Shown here: positions 55,568 through 63,201 of the stretch, piece after piece | Numbering within the stretch: the first letter of the stretch is position 1 | Layout: each line of letters starts with the position of its first letter | Assembly: GCF_003025595.1 (NCBI RefSeq) | Contig: NZ_PYMI01000012.1 | Span: forward strand, 1 to 64,000 | Source of the DNA: Photobacterium ganghwense | GTDB lineage: Bacteria; Pseudomonadota; Gammaproteobacteria; Enterobacterales; Vibrionaceae | Length of the DNA stretch: 64,000 nt | Direction of reading: 5' to 3' | Notes under the pieces: model-generated | Databases searched by the model: none | Seen by the model: only the letters and a program-made list of their open reading frames with translations | What the model was told of the DNA's origin: nothing | Program-made: the position numbers and the translations under genes

Positions 55568-56314
55568 TTATGCGCCTTCCATCAGGGATTCCGCCCACCC
55601 AAAAGCAGCCATGACCCGGCGCCAGGGCGCATCCACCTCGGCCCGGATATCCAGCATCTCGCCACTGACCGGGTGCAGCAACTGCAATCGCGAAGCATGC
55701 AGCATCAGGCGGTAGCAGTCATAGTTATCCCGGAAACTACGGTTATGACGGCCATCACCGTGATTCACGTCCCCGATAATATGGTGGCTGAGATGATGCA
55801 TGTGACGACGCAGCTGATGCTTACGCCCCGTTTCCGGCTTCATTTCCACCAGCGTGTAACGGCTGGTCGGATAACGGCCGATCGCAATGTCAGTCTGAAC
55901 GTGAGCCAAAGGGGCGTACGCAGTGACAGCTTCCTGCGCCTCTTTATCTTGGTTAGCCTGCTTGTCAGCAATTTTATCCAGTTCCTCCTTGAGCGGATAA
56001 TCCAGCACTGCGGCTTCCTGAATCCAGCCCCGGACAACCGCATGGTAAGTTTTCTTTATGTCGCGTCCGGCAAACTTCGGCATCATTTGTGCGGCCATCT
56101 CGCTTGAGAGCGCAAACAGCAAAACACCCGACGTCGGGCGATCGAGGCGATGCAGGGGAAACACATGTTGACCAATCTGATCGCGCAAAGTCTGCATCAC
56201 AAACCGCGTTTCATGGCGATCCAGCCAGGAACGGTGAACCAGCATTCCGGCGGGTTTATTGACAGCGACCAGGTATTCGTCGCGATACAGGATTTCAAGT
56301 TCCATAGCACTCAC
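55568..56314 (-). CDS. truC: tRNA pseudouridine(65) synthase
   Basis: A 248-aa RluA-family pseudouridine synthase acting on U65 of tRNA(Ile) and tRNA(Asp). The catalytic motif HRLDRPTSG (55-63, Asp58) is intact. Its ATG overlaps the yqcC stop by 4 bases. Gene order with yqcC and yqcA is that of E. coli. Confidence 0.95.
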   Translation of the reverse strand: MSAMELEILYRDEYLVAVNKPAGMLVHRSWLDRHETRFVMQTLRDQIGQHVFPLHRLDRPTSGVLLFALSSEMAAQMMPKFAGRDIKKTYHAVVRGWIQEAAVLDYPLKEELDKIADKQANQDKEAQEAVTAYAPLAHVQTDIAIGRYPTSRYTLVEMKPETGRKHQLRRHMHHLSHHIIGDVNHGDGRHNRSFRDNYDCYRLMLHASRLQLLHPVSGEMLDIRAEVDAPWRRVMAAFGWAESLMEGA

Positions 56315-56631
56315 TTCTTAAACAGTTCATCCAGCTGGCGGGTCACCGACAAAATCGCCGGCTGCCCAGCCAGTCCTTTCATTGATTCCTCAACGTAAGG
56401 GGAAATCGCCATGGCGGCTGGCAGCGGCATGTTCTCTGCCAGGATCCAGAGCAGACGCGGAATAAAAATCCATTGCAGCCACTGCGTGCAATGCAGGGTA
56501 TCGACCGCAAACGGCTCTGTACTTTGCAACGCAGACGAGCTGGGCGGTATGGTTTCCCACATCCCTTCCGATTTCATGGTTGCTTCAAGCTGCTCAAGCA
56601 GCAGCCGACATTGCTGGTGCATGTCTGTCAT
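56311..56631 (-). CDS. yqcC: YqcC family protein
   Basis: A protein of about 106 aa of the YqcC family, function unknown, recognised by the DTLxxxxWLQWIFIPR core and LPxAMAISPYxEE segment. ATG at 56631 (MTDMHQQ) has GAGG only 2-3 nt away, so ATG 56622 (MHQQC), with better spacing, may be the real start; the frame is open to 56673. It heads the truC operon, the gene that in E. coli lies next to csrB. Confidence 0.88.
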   Translation of the reverse strand: MTDMHQQCRLLLEQLEATMKSEGMWETIPPSSSALQSTEPFAVDTLHCTQWLQWIFIPRLLWILAENMPLPAAMAISPYVEESMKGLAGQPAILSVTRQLDELFKK

Positions 56632-56848
56632 ACCCTCATCTCTCTGATACCAAGCCCGATCAGGCCCGGCCAATAAGTCTGGCGGCGAAGGATACCATCT
56701 TGCCCAAGGACACCCAAGTGTGACATGGCCCCAGTCAGGGAAGCAGGAAATGAAGACGGCAACCGCTTCAGACTGTCGCCCCGCCCATCGCCGAGCGTGG
56801 TGAACGTGCTATACTCCCGCTTCTGATTGAGGAGCACAGAACCTGACC

Positions 56849-57892
56849 ATGGATAAATTTCATCACCTTACCCAACTGTTAGATAACGCCGGTTGCCAGT
56901 ATAAAATTTTCGACCTCGGCCGCCGTGTGTGTGAAATCGACATTGAACACTTCAAGGCTGTTGAGGAAAACCGTCAGCCGTATCCATGGCCGCTGAAACA
57001 GCACGCCCACCTTTCTATTTCCTTCTGGCAGCCAGGGAACCCACCCTGGATCTGGTTCCTTCGTCTGCCACTGGATGAGCGTGGCCTGCTCAAGCAAGCA
57101 GCGGTCGGTGACTTTATCAAGTACGTGATTGAAGCCATGGGGGCGACACTGAACACGACCCCAACCGAAGAAGAGCAGGAAAAGCTGGCGGCAAACCCGT
57201 ACACCTTCAAACCTAACGACGACAAGATGGCGATCTTCCACGCCCAGTTACGTGAACTCCTGCATCTTCCTGCCAGTCACTATTATGAGCACGCCCAGCA
57301 CTACCTGACCGGCGATTTAGGCTGGGATAAATGGCAGGGCGTAGGCCTGCAGGGACTGGCCGATGTTTGTGCCCGGATGAAGCAGGAAAACAACGCCACT
57401 CAGCTGCGTAAGGCAGTCAACAACCTGCCGCTGACTCCGCTCTACGCCCTGCTGGGTTGCCTTGAGCACTGCACTCTGCCGGAAGCCCTGGCGACACGCC
57501 TGAAAGAGCGCCTCGATGAAGAAGCCGCTGTCGACACCCCGGATTTGTTCCTGATTTCAGCCTTGATCCGGGCATTGTCCGGTGCCGATACCGCAACCCT
57601 GAGTCAGGCATTGCGTGATCTGCTGGCGCAGTCAGCATTGAGCCATCCGGAAATCCTGGTGGCAATTGCTGGTCGCTGCTGGCAAGGACTGACGGACAGT
57701 GAACTGGCTGGGCTGTTCCTGCTGCGTCTGGCCGAAACCGAAGATCAGACGTTGTTTAATCAGCTCTTTGCCGATTTGGTGATGCTACCGAACCTACGCG
57801 GAATCATGCTGCAACTGCTGCACAGTCCGGCAAATACGGCGCTGATTGAAGCCATCACCAAACTGCAGCAACACGCCCGGGGAGAAGACTGA
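56849..57892 (+). CDS. DUF3549 family protein
   Basis: A 347-aa cytosolic protein of the DUF3549 family, known from Vibrionaceae and relatives, function unknown. Its N-terminus (FHHLTQLLDNAGCQYKIFDLGRRV) and tryptophan-rich FWQPGNPPWIWFLRLPLDERGLL segment are typical; the C-terminal half is all-helical with repeat-like leucine patterns. It diverges from yqcC and precedes DUF3301. Confidence 0.88.
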   Translation: MDKFHHLTQLLDNAGCQYKIFDLGRRVCEIDIEHFKAVEENRQPYPWPLKQHAHLSISFWQPGNPPWIWFLRLPLDERGLLKQAAVGDFIKYVIEAMGATLNTTPTEEEQEKLAANPYTFKPNDDKMAIFHAQLRELLHLPASHYYEHAQHYLTGDLGWDKWQGVGLQGLADVCARMKQENNATQLRKAVNNLPLTPLYALLGCLEHCTLPEALATRLKERLDEEAAVDTPDLFLISALIRALSGADTATLSQALRDLLAQSALSHPEILVAIAGRCWQGLTDSELAGLFLLRLAETEDQTLFNQLFADLVMLPNLRGIMLQLLHSPANTALIEAITKLQQHARGED

Positions 57893-58045
57893 ATCGCCAG
57901 ACGGTTCTCCTCTTTTAGCCTACCCGTGAGAGCGGCTTGCCGACACCACGGTGCAGTTTGCCGGCCTGACACATCACGTCGTCAGGCTGGCGAAAATACA
58001 CATAGATGGACAGGCAACATCAAGGATGTCGACAGGAAATAAAAC

Positions 58046-58348
58046 ATGGATAATTTATTGGGAATACTGCTGCTGGCCGTGGCGGGCTTTCTGTTCTGGC
58101 AACAACGTCGTCAGGCTGAGCTGGCTCAGACTTTCATTCACCAACGCTGTGAACATTTAGGTCTGCAGTTACTGACCGTTGCCAGTGGCAGCCACAAGTT
58201 GCGCGATTCTCAGGGGCTATGGCACTGGCACACCGTTTATTTATTCGAATTCTCAGCCAGCGGAGAAGATGCCTATCAGGGCTATGTGGTCATGAAAGGG
58301 TTCCGACCGGTGCAGTTTCATGTTCCGCCGCACCGAATGCCCGGCTAA
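58046..58348 (+). CDS. DUF3301 family membrane-anchored protein
   Basis: A 100-aa protein with an N-terminal membrane helix (about 3-19, LLGILLLAVAGFLFWQQ) and a small globular domain ending in GYVVMKGFRPVQF. It matches the DUF3301 family, function unknown. It follows DUF3549 by about 150 bp on the same strand; last protein gene before the CsrB array. Confidence 0.88.
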   Translation: MDNLLGILLLAVAGFLFWQQRRQAELAQTFIHQRCEHLGLQLLTVASGSHKLRDSQGLWHWHTVYLFEFSASGEDAYQGYVVMKGFRPVQFHVPPHRMPG

Positions 58349-58661
58349 CGCTCCCATCGCTCCTTCACCGCCACATAAACTCCTGATACACAAGCGCCAC
58401 AAACGTCAATGGCGTGCGGCGCTTGTCAGCATGCCCCACCATGGCAACGCGAAAATCACGCCACATATGTTTGAGCATGAGATTCAGTATGGGCTGAGGC
58501 GTCGCCGACGCTTTCACCTCAATCATTTACCAGATAGCAGGCAGTTCTGACTGTGACATTGTTTTGTGGCTGGTTTGGCTGGTTTGGCTGGTTTGTGAGA
58601 AAAGGTAGCACACCGAAAAGTGCAAGTACCGTAAGCAGGCAAGCAAACTTTTACGGTGCCC
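58349..58661. other. Gene-free stretch between DUF3301 and the CsrB array
   Basis: No supported gene. It contains an imperfect inverted pair around AAGCGCCACAAACG / GCGGCGCTTG (58393-58425) and three tandem 9-bp repeats (58568-58594). Confidence 0.55.
58568..58594. repeat. Three perfect tandem copies of a 9-bp unit
   Basis: GGCTGGTTT is repeated three times without interruption, about 70 bp beyond the 3' end of the first CsrB-type RNA. Probably a slippage product. Confidence 0.8.
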
Positions 58662-59051
58662 AAAAAAGAACGGGCGCAACTTGCGTTGCGCCCTTAGGTC
58701 TTACTTGCAGCATTCCCGCTACGAAAGTGCTCCCTGCATCATTCCTTTGACTGCTGTATCCGTCAGCATTGTCCTTTTGACTTCATCCTGAAGTTGTCCT
58801 GTGGCCTTCCTGACCCGTCAGTTCATCCTGTCCTGACTCTCAACATCCATCCTGGAGGGGTCCATACCTTCTTCCTGAAGGGGTCCTTTTCGTCATCCTG
58901 ACCAGCAAACATCCTGTTTACTGTCTTGCCGTTCCTCGGCATTCCCTTCACAGTCCCTGTTCGATATACCTTCCTGGCACACCGGTCTCATCCTGAGACT
59001 GCCCAAATCCTTGGCTATGTTCCTATTCCGTTCCGTCAGTTCCTTCCGACA
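58662..59051 (-). ncRNA. csrB: CsrB-family regulatory RNA, copy 1
   Basis: A predicted RNA of about 390 nt that sequesters the translational regulator CsrA. On the minus strand it starts GTCGGAAGG, carries about 28 GGA triplets, many as CAGGATG or TCAGGA in short inverted repeats, and ends CAGGGAGC...GTAGCGGGAATGCTGC followed by the terminator stem GGGCGCAAC/GTTGCGCCC and TTCTTTTTT. The 5' end and the 3' segment parallel E. coli CsrB, which also lies between yqcC and syd. The -10 is TATTCT (59058-59063). A response-regulator box lies at 59221-59238. About 7 bases differ from copy 3. Confidence 0.9.
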
Positions 59052-59220
59052 CCCTAAGAATACGATTTCCCCATCGGATTGGGAGCATACTCGGACAGAA
59101 ATTTTCGTCTCAATGCATGAAATTTGCACCAAACAAAAGCAAAAACACTTTAAATTCAACACTTTAAACTAAAGACCTAGGCTAATGGCCAGGTTAAAAA
59201 CGCGTAATATCTTACAGGTT

Positions 59221-59238
59221 TGTAAGAGATCTCTCACA
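59221..59238 (-). promoter_or_regulatory. GacA/UvrY/VarA-type activator box for CsrB copy 1
   Basis: TGTAAGAGATCTCTCACA matches the 18-bp upstream activating element (TGTAAG-N6-CTTACA type) with one mismatch. Its centre is about 178 bp upstream of the predicted RNA start. Confidence 0.85.
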
Positions 59239-59334
59239 AAGGCCCGGGGTGAATCGGAGGTGGAGTGCCAAGGCTAGCGATAAGCAGATGAAATATAAAG
59301 GAAGGGGAAATTAGCTCGGGTGTTTTTACCCCCA

Positions 59335-59806
59335 AATAAAGAACGGGCGCAACTTACGTTGCGCCCTTAGGTCTTACATGCAGCATCCGGCTACTTGATG
59401 GCTCCCTGCTGTCATCCTTGTTATACAATATCCCTATTGCAGCAATCCCTAAGTCCCGTCCTGGACTGTCCTTCGGTGGTTCCCTGACCTGTCAGTTCAT
59501 CCTGAACTCACGCTCTCAATCCGTCCTGGAGGTGTCCTTTCCCTTCATCCTGAAGGAGTTCCTGATAACTCATCCTGAGAGGTCCGACTCCGTCCCGGAG
59601 CACTTCCTTAGCCCGATTCCTTCGGGGTCCCTGTCTCTTCCTGAAACTGTCCTTTGTCATCCTGACCAGCAGACATCCTGCCTGCTTTAAGGTTTCCTTA
59701 CCCTGTCCAACCTTCCTGGGTAGCTGACCTCCAGTCAACTACACCTCATCCTGAGATTTCGGCGTCCTACCGATTTTCTGAATTCCTGCGTCGTGTCCCT
59801 GTCGAC
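59335..59806 (-). ncRNA. CsrB-family regulatory RNA, copy 2 (diverged, longer)
   Basis: About 470 nt on the minus strand. It starts GTCGACAGGGAC, almost the exact E. coli CsrB 5' end, has about 35 GGA triplets and ends with CAGGGAGC...GTAGCCGGATGCTGC and the stem GGGCGCAAC/GTTGCGCCC. The tail TTCTTTATTT is a weaker U tract than in the other two copies. The -10 is TAATAT (59814-59819) with TTGTTC 16 bp upstream. The body is clearly related to copies 1 and 3 but much diverged, with extra GGA hairpins. More GGA sites could mean higher CsrA capacity. Confidence 0.87.
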
Positions 59807-59976
59807 AAGGCCCATATTACGCCGATTCCAAACCGGAACAAGATAACGTGATTCCGTTCGCTGACGCTGTTTGGCTCTTCAAAACACCATTAAAACGCAA
59901 GACTCTGTAAATTAAGGAAAAGATAAATTATGCATCGCATTTCACTGCGTTATAAACGGATTTAGTCTTACACGCT

Positions 59977-59994
59977 TGTAAGCGATCTCTCACA
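59977..59994 (-). promoter_or_regulatory. GacA/UvrY/VarA-type activator box for CsrB copy 2
   Basis: TGTAAGCGATCTCTCACA, centre about 179 bp upstream of the predicted start of copy 2, the same spacing as in the other two copies. Confidence 0.83.
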
Positions 59995-60289
59995 AAGCAT
60001 CGGGAAAAAACAGTAATCGATTTCAGCCCCGTAAATACAAGGCAAAACAGAAAGTTAGAATATTGCTGATTAATCAATGCGAGAATGTAACTGAATATTC
60101 CGAAAACCTGAATATTCCGAAAACGATGGCAAGAGCCGCGTTCTGGGAAACGGATTGAAGAGACTGACACAGAGAAAAAGTGAAGAAGAAAACGGGGGAC
60201 TCGTATCAGGTATAAACGCCACGCAATTTGTGCCCGAAAGGCAGATTTGGCGAGTAAGAAGTAACCTTGCCTACAGGTTCAGGGGCCAG
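59995..60289. other. Spacer between CsrB copies 2 and 3
   Basis: No gene or terminator besides the flanking RNA elements. It contains the direct repeat CTGAATATTCCGAAAAC/CTGAATATTCCGAAAAC (about 60091-60125). Confidence 0.5.
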
Positions 60290-60678
60290 AAAAAAGAACG
60301 GGCGCAACTTGCGTTGCGCCCTTAGGTCTTACTTGCAGCATTCCCGCTACTAAGGTGCTCCCTGCATCATTCCTTTGACTGCTGTATCCGTCAGCATTGT
60401 CCTTTTGACTTCATCCTGAAGTTGTCCTGTGGCCTTCCTGACCCGTCAGTTCATCCTGTCCTGACTCTCAACATCCATCCTGGAGGGGTCCATACCTTCT
60501 TCCTGAAGGGGTCCTTTTCGTCGTCCTGACCAGCAAACATCCTGTTTACTGTTTTGCCGTTCCTCGGCATTCCCTTCACAGTCCCTGTTCGATATACCTT
60601 CCTGGCACACCGGCCTCATCCTGAGACTACCCAAATCCTTGGCTATGTTCCTGTTCCGTTCCGTCAGTTCCTTCCGAC
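60290..60678 (-). ncRNA. CsrB-family regulatory RNA, copy 3
   Basis: About 389 nt on the minus strand and about 98% identical to copy 1 (roughly 7 differences). Start GTCGGAAGG, about 28 GGA triplets, terminator stem GGGCGCAAC/GTTGCGCCC (60300-60321) and a TTCTTTTTT tail. The -10 is TAATCT (60686-60691). Identity with copy 1 stops abruptly at both ends of the transcribed unit; the promoters differ. Activator box at 60849-60866. Confidence 0.9.
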
Positions 60679-60848
60679 ACCAGTAAGATTACGTTTTTCA
60701 CTGGCCAAAACCAGTGATCGATGACTCACTTTTTTACATCGATATATCGCACCATCAGAATGAGACAGGTTAAAACAATAAAAATCAAATACTTAACTTC
60801 ATTTAAAGGGAGATTTACCTGCGATTTTAACCATATTTCCCACACGCT

Positions 60849-60866
60849 TGTGAGAGATCTCTTACA
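60849..60866 (-). promoter_or_regulatory. GacA/UvrY/VarA-type activator box for CsrB copy 3
   Basis: TGTGAGAGATCTCTTACA, 18 bp, centre about 180 bp upstream of the predicted start of copy 3 and about 135 bp ahead of the divergent DUF2789 gene. Confidence 0.85.
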
Positions 60867-60992
60867 AAGTGAATCGACAAAATGGAAATCGATGTCTCCT
60901 GACCTCACCCAAAATCAATTTTCTCTATACTTAGTGGATGACGCCTTTCAACCATTCTTTGCGCCCGTCGCATTTTTGCCATGGAGTATACA

Positions 60993-61223
60993 ATGGAAAC
61001 GTTTGAACATAACCTCGCTTCGCTTTTCAGCCAGTTAGGGCTGAATAATTCTAAAGAATACATCGATAACTTTCTCGAGGAGCACTGTCTGGAGCAGCAT
61101 GAACAATTAACGGAGGCCCGGTTCTGGGAGCCGTCGCAACAAAAATTCCTGCGCGAATCCTATGAACAGGATGCCGACTGGTGTGAAGTCATCGACCAGC
61201 TTGATGCCATGCTGCGCAAATAG
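60993..61223 (+). CDS. DUF2789 family small protein
   Basis: A 76-aa acidic protein of the DUF2789 family, recognised by the LFxQLGL start, the FWxPxQxxFLRE centre and the DADWCEVIDQLDAML end. Function unknown. I choose ATG 60993 because GGAG lies 6 nt before it; that GGAG is inside the frame opened by ATG 60981. A -10-like TATACT (60926-60931) precedes it. It diverges from CsrB copy 3. Confidence 0.82.
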   Translation: METFEHNLASLFSQLGLNNSKEYIDNFLEEHCLEQHEQLTEARFWEPSQQKFLRESYEQDADWCEVIDQLDAMLRK

Positions 61224-61478
61224 CCCTGAACTAAAAGGCATTGGCGGGGGGGTTCGCCTATGTGGAGTGTTTACCGCCAATTGCCTCACTCAGAACTGAA
61301 ATCGCTGAACAGCCCCTTATCAAAAAGACCTTCTCTCTGGATAACGCCTTCCGGAATGAAGCTGGGCAGCTGACACGAAATCAGCGACAATAGCCGCTAA
61401 CACGGTCCAAGCCAGCACAGAGCATCACCGTACTGAACAATACACTACAGAGCTAAGGCTACACAGAAAGGATACACA
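61224..61478. other. Intergenic region without a gene
   Basis: About 255 bp. A GC-rich GGCG...CGCC hairpin (about 61241-61259) follows DUF2789 but lacks a T tract. The AAAGGA ribosome site of the next gene is at its right end. Confidence 0.45.
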
Positions 61479-61754
61479 ATGTCAGAGAACATCACGCAGA
61501 CGCTGACAAACGTCATTGATAGCCTGATTCAGGAAGGGAAAGAGCCCTCGGTCGCATTGATCAAAGCCCGGCTGGCAGACCCACTGCCCATGCCATTGAT
61601 CATCAAGGCCCTGCAAAGCTGGAAAACCAGCGCGCGGGTGCCGAAAATTGAAAAGCTCGCGGCACCGCAAAGTGCTGATGCTCGCATCAGCCAACTGGAA
61701 CAACAAGTGGCTGAACTGACAGCCCGACTGGAAAAACTGGAAAAGCGCGGTTAA
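61479..61754 (+). CDS. Small protein with KfrA_N-like start and C-terminal coiled coil
   Basis: A 91-aa protein of unknown function. The first 50 residues (VIDSLIQEGKEPSVALIKARLADPLPMPLIIKALQSWK) follow the spacing of KfrA-N-type winged-helix domains, which suggests DNA binding, though this is inference. Residues 68-89 form a coiled coil (ISQLEQQVAELTARLEKLEK). AAAGGA ribosome site; the stop codon lies inside the following terminator hairpin. Confidence 0.75.
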   Translation: MSENITQTLTNVIDSLIQEGKEPSVALIKARLADPLPMPLIIKALQSWKTSARVPKIEKLAAPQSADARISQLEQQVAELTARLEKLEKRG

Positions 61755-61764
61755 CCGCGCTTTT
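61741..61764. terminator. Bidirectional terminator
   Basis: A perfect 24-bp palindrome (AAAAGCGCGGTT/AACCGCGCTTTT) followed by CTTTT lies between two convergent genes. It includes the last codons of the rightward gene. Confidence 0.85.
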
Positions 61765-61791
61765 CTTTTGGCTTCTTTTGCCCGAACGGCG

Positions 61792-62568
61792 CTACTGAAA
61801 ATCCCACGACAGATTTGAAACAATCCGGCAGTCATCACATTTAAACAGGAAGATACCATGCAGTGGCTCAGCCTGACGCCATTCGCCATCGCATTTCGGA
61901 CACCGGCGGCTCAGCTCGCTTTCGAGGCTGACTCCTCCCACCCGGTACTGATAGTAATAGGTCGGGATCTTTGTCATGAATTCAATACGCCCGCGAATAT
62001 CCCAGCCGCGCCGGAACAGATCGCTGTCAGCATCACGAATCTCATGCAAGGCCGCATGCTCCGCTTTACACCCGCCGGCCATTTGCAGTTCATCACAGGC
62101 CTGCCATTCGGTCTGCCATTTCACCACGGCTTTATGGTCACCGTTGAGCGTGGCGTCCGGTAGCCGGTACAGCGGGATCGGCATCAGTGTCTCGCCACAG
62201 CGCAGTGGCGAACAGGTATGAACATATGTGGTGTAAATCACCTGCCATGACGGCGTGAAATTCTCTGCAGCAGCTTCGGAATTGAGATCGCGCCCCAGCA
62301 ATTTCACTTTCGGGGCCAGCAAACTGGCCTGACTGAGGCGGTTCAGGCTGGCTTTGACCTGCGGACTGTGGAAATTCGAATGCATACTGTCCTGCTCCGG
62401 ACACACGGCGCGCACTTTAAAAATGCCGTCATCCATCACAATCGGAAACTCCCGCCCCAATACCTGACCATTGTAGCGCAGGGCATCCATCAGGCCATTG
62501 ATAGCCATATCGACCGCAGACACGGTCGTGTTATCGAAACATTCAAACTGCAGCTCTACTACGTACAT
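61792..62568 (-). CDS. DUF2310 Zn-ribbon-containing protein
   Basis: A 258-aa protein of the DUF2310 family, described as possibly nucleic-acid binding. The C-terminus carries a zinc ribbon CPKC ... CDDC (about 223-249). The N-terminal part begins MYVVELQFECFDNTTVSAVDMAI. It lies 3 bp after syd and is probably co-transcribed with it. Function not known. Confidence 0.88.
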   Translation of the reverse strand: MYVVELQFECFDNTTVSAVDMAINGLMDALRYNGQVLGREFPIVMDDGIFKVRAVCPEQDSMHSNFHSPQVKASLNRLSQASLLAPKVKLLGRDLNSEAAAENFTPSWQVIYTTYVHTCSPLRCGETLMPIPLYRLPDATLNGDHKAVVKWQTEWQACDELQMAGGCKAEHAALHEIRDADSDLFRRGWDIRGRIEFMTKIPTYYYQYRVGGVSLESELSRRCPKCDGEWRQAEPLHGIFLFKCDDCRIVSNLSWDFQ

Positions 62569-62571
62569 CGA

Positions 62572-63144
62572 TCAACCTGCCTTTACTACCGGCTCAAGTG
62601 CACGCAAAAAACTGGTTAAGTCAGAGGCCAGCACTTCGCGTTCATCTTTGCCCAAGGTTTCGACTACCACTTCCCCGGTCAGGTTACACACCGAAATCAC
62701 CTGATTTTCGGCCTCCATCGCCCCAATAAAAACCGTCGGCTTCAATTTTAGGCGACGCTGTGTCACCAGATGCCCCAAAATATTTTCCTGAAGGCGCAGT
62801 ACATCGTCGTCATTAAAGGCCTGCAGCAAATCAAACTCGACCGGGCCACCGACCGCCGAAAAACGGGCAGCCATGTCTCCGCTGAATTGCGCGCCGTAAA
62901 ATGCAACAATGTCTTCGTGCAGACGCAATTCGATACCTTTTTCGACCGCGGCCAAATCACCTACAGGCTGACGCGCGACCGGTTGCCAGGATACTTCATA
63001 GCCGTCATCAGCCCGCGTACACGGTGAAGCGAGCCCGACCAGATCCTCGCTCCGGGGAAAACCTTGATCGGCGTCACACCATGCTTGTAAAAACCGGGAA
63101 GAAAACTCAGATAACGCCTCCGCAACCGGATGATTCATTCGCAA
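62572..63144 (-). CDS. syd: SecY-interacting protein Syd
   Basis: A 190-aa cytosolic protein that binds SecY and proofreads the translocon. It matches E. coli Syd along its length (SPCTRADDGYEVSWQPV; QENILGHLVTQRRLKLKPT; ISVCNLTGEVVVETLG). The start could be the first ATG or the third codon (MRM). It diverges from queF by 57 bp; the E. coli syd-queF arrangement is the same. Confidence 0.96.
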   Translation of the reverse strand: MRMNHPVAEALSEFSSRFLQAWCDADQGFPRSEDLVGLASPCTRADDGYEVSWQPVARQPVGDLAAVEKGIELRLHEDIVAFYGAQFSGDMAARFSAVGGPVEFDLLQAFNDDDVLRLQENILGHLVTQRRLKLKPTVFIGAMEAENQVISVCNLTGEVVVETLGKDEREVLASDLTSFLRALEPVVKAG

Positions 63145-63201
63145 CCTCTCAAAAGATTCAGTAAACTTTGGCTATTCTAATCCAAGTGTGTCCAGGACAG
63201 T

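Noticed and set aside
56849..57892. DUF3549 gene considered as a HEAT-repeat regulatory protein
   Set aside because: The C-terminal helices are repeat-like, but I cannot define a HEAT consensus by eye, so only the family name is kept.
58893..59162. Frames inside the CsrB copies on the minus strand (89, 76 and 62 codons)
   Set aside because: They arise from repeated GGA motifs in the RNA genes and carry no ribosome sites; non-coding RNA is the better explanation.
58662..60690. Repeated TCCTG-rich blocks considered as an insertion sequence, REP array or CRISPR
   Set aside because: No transposase, no terminal inverted repeats or target duplications, no regular repeat-spacer pattern. The minus strand explains everything as GGA-rich CsrB-type RNAs with promoters and terminators.
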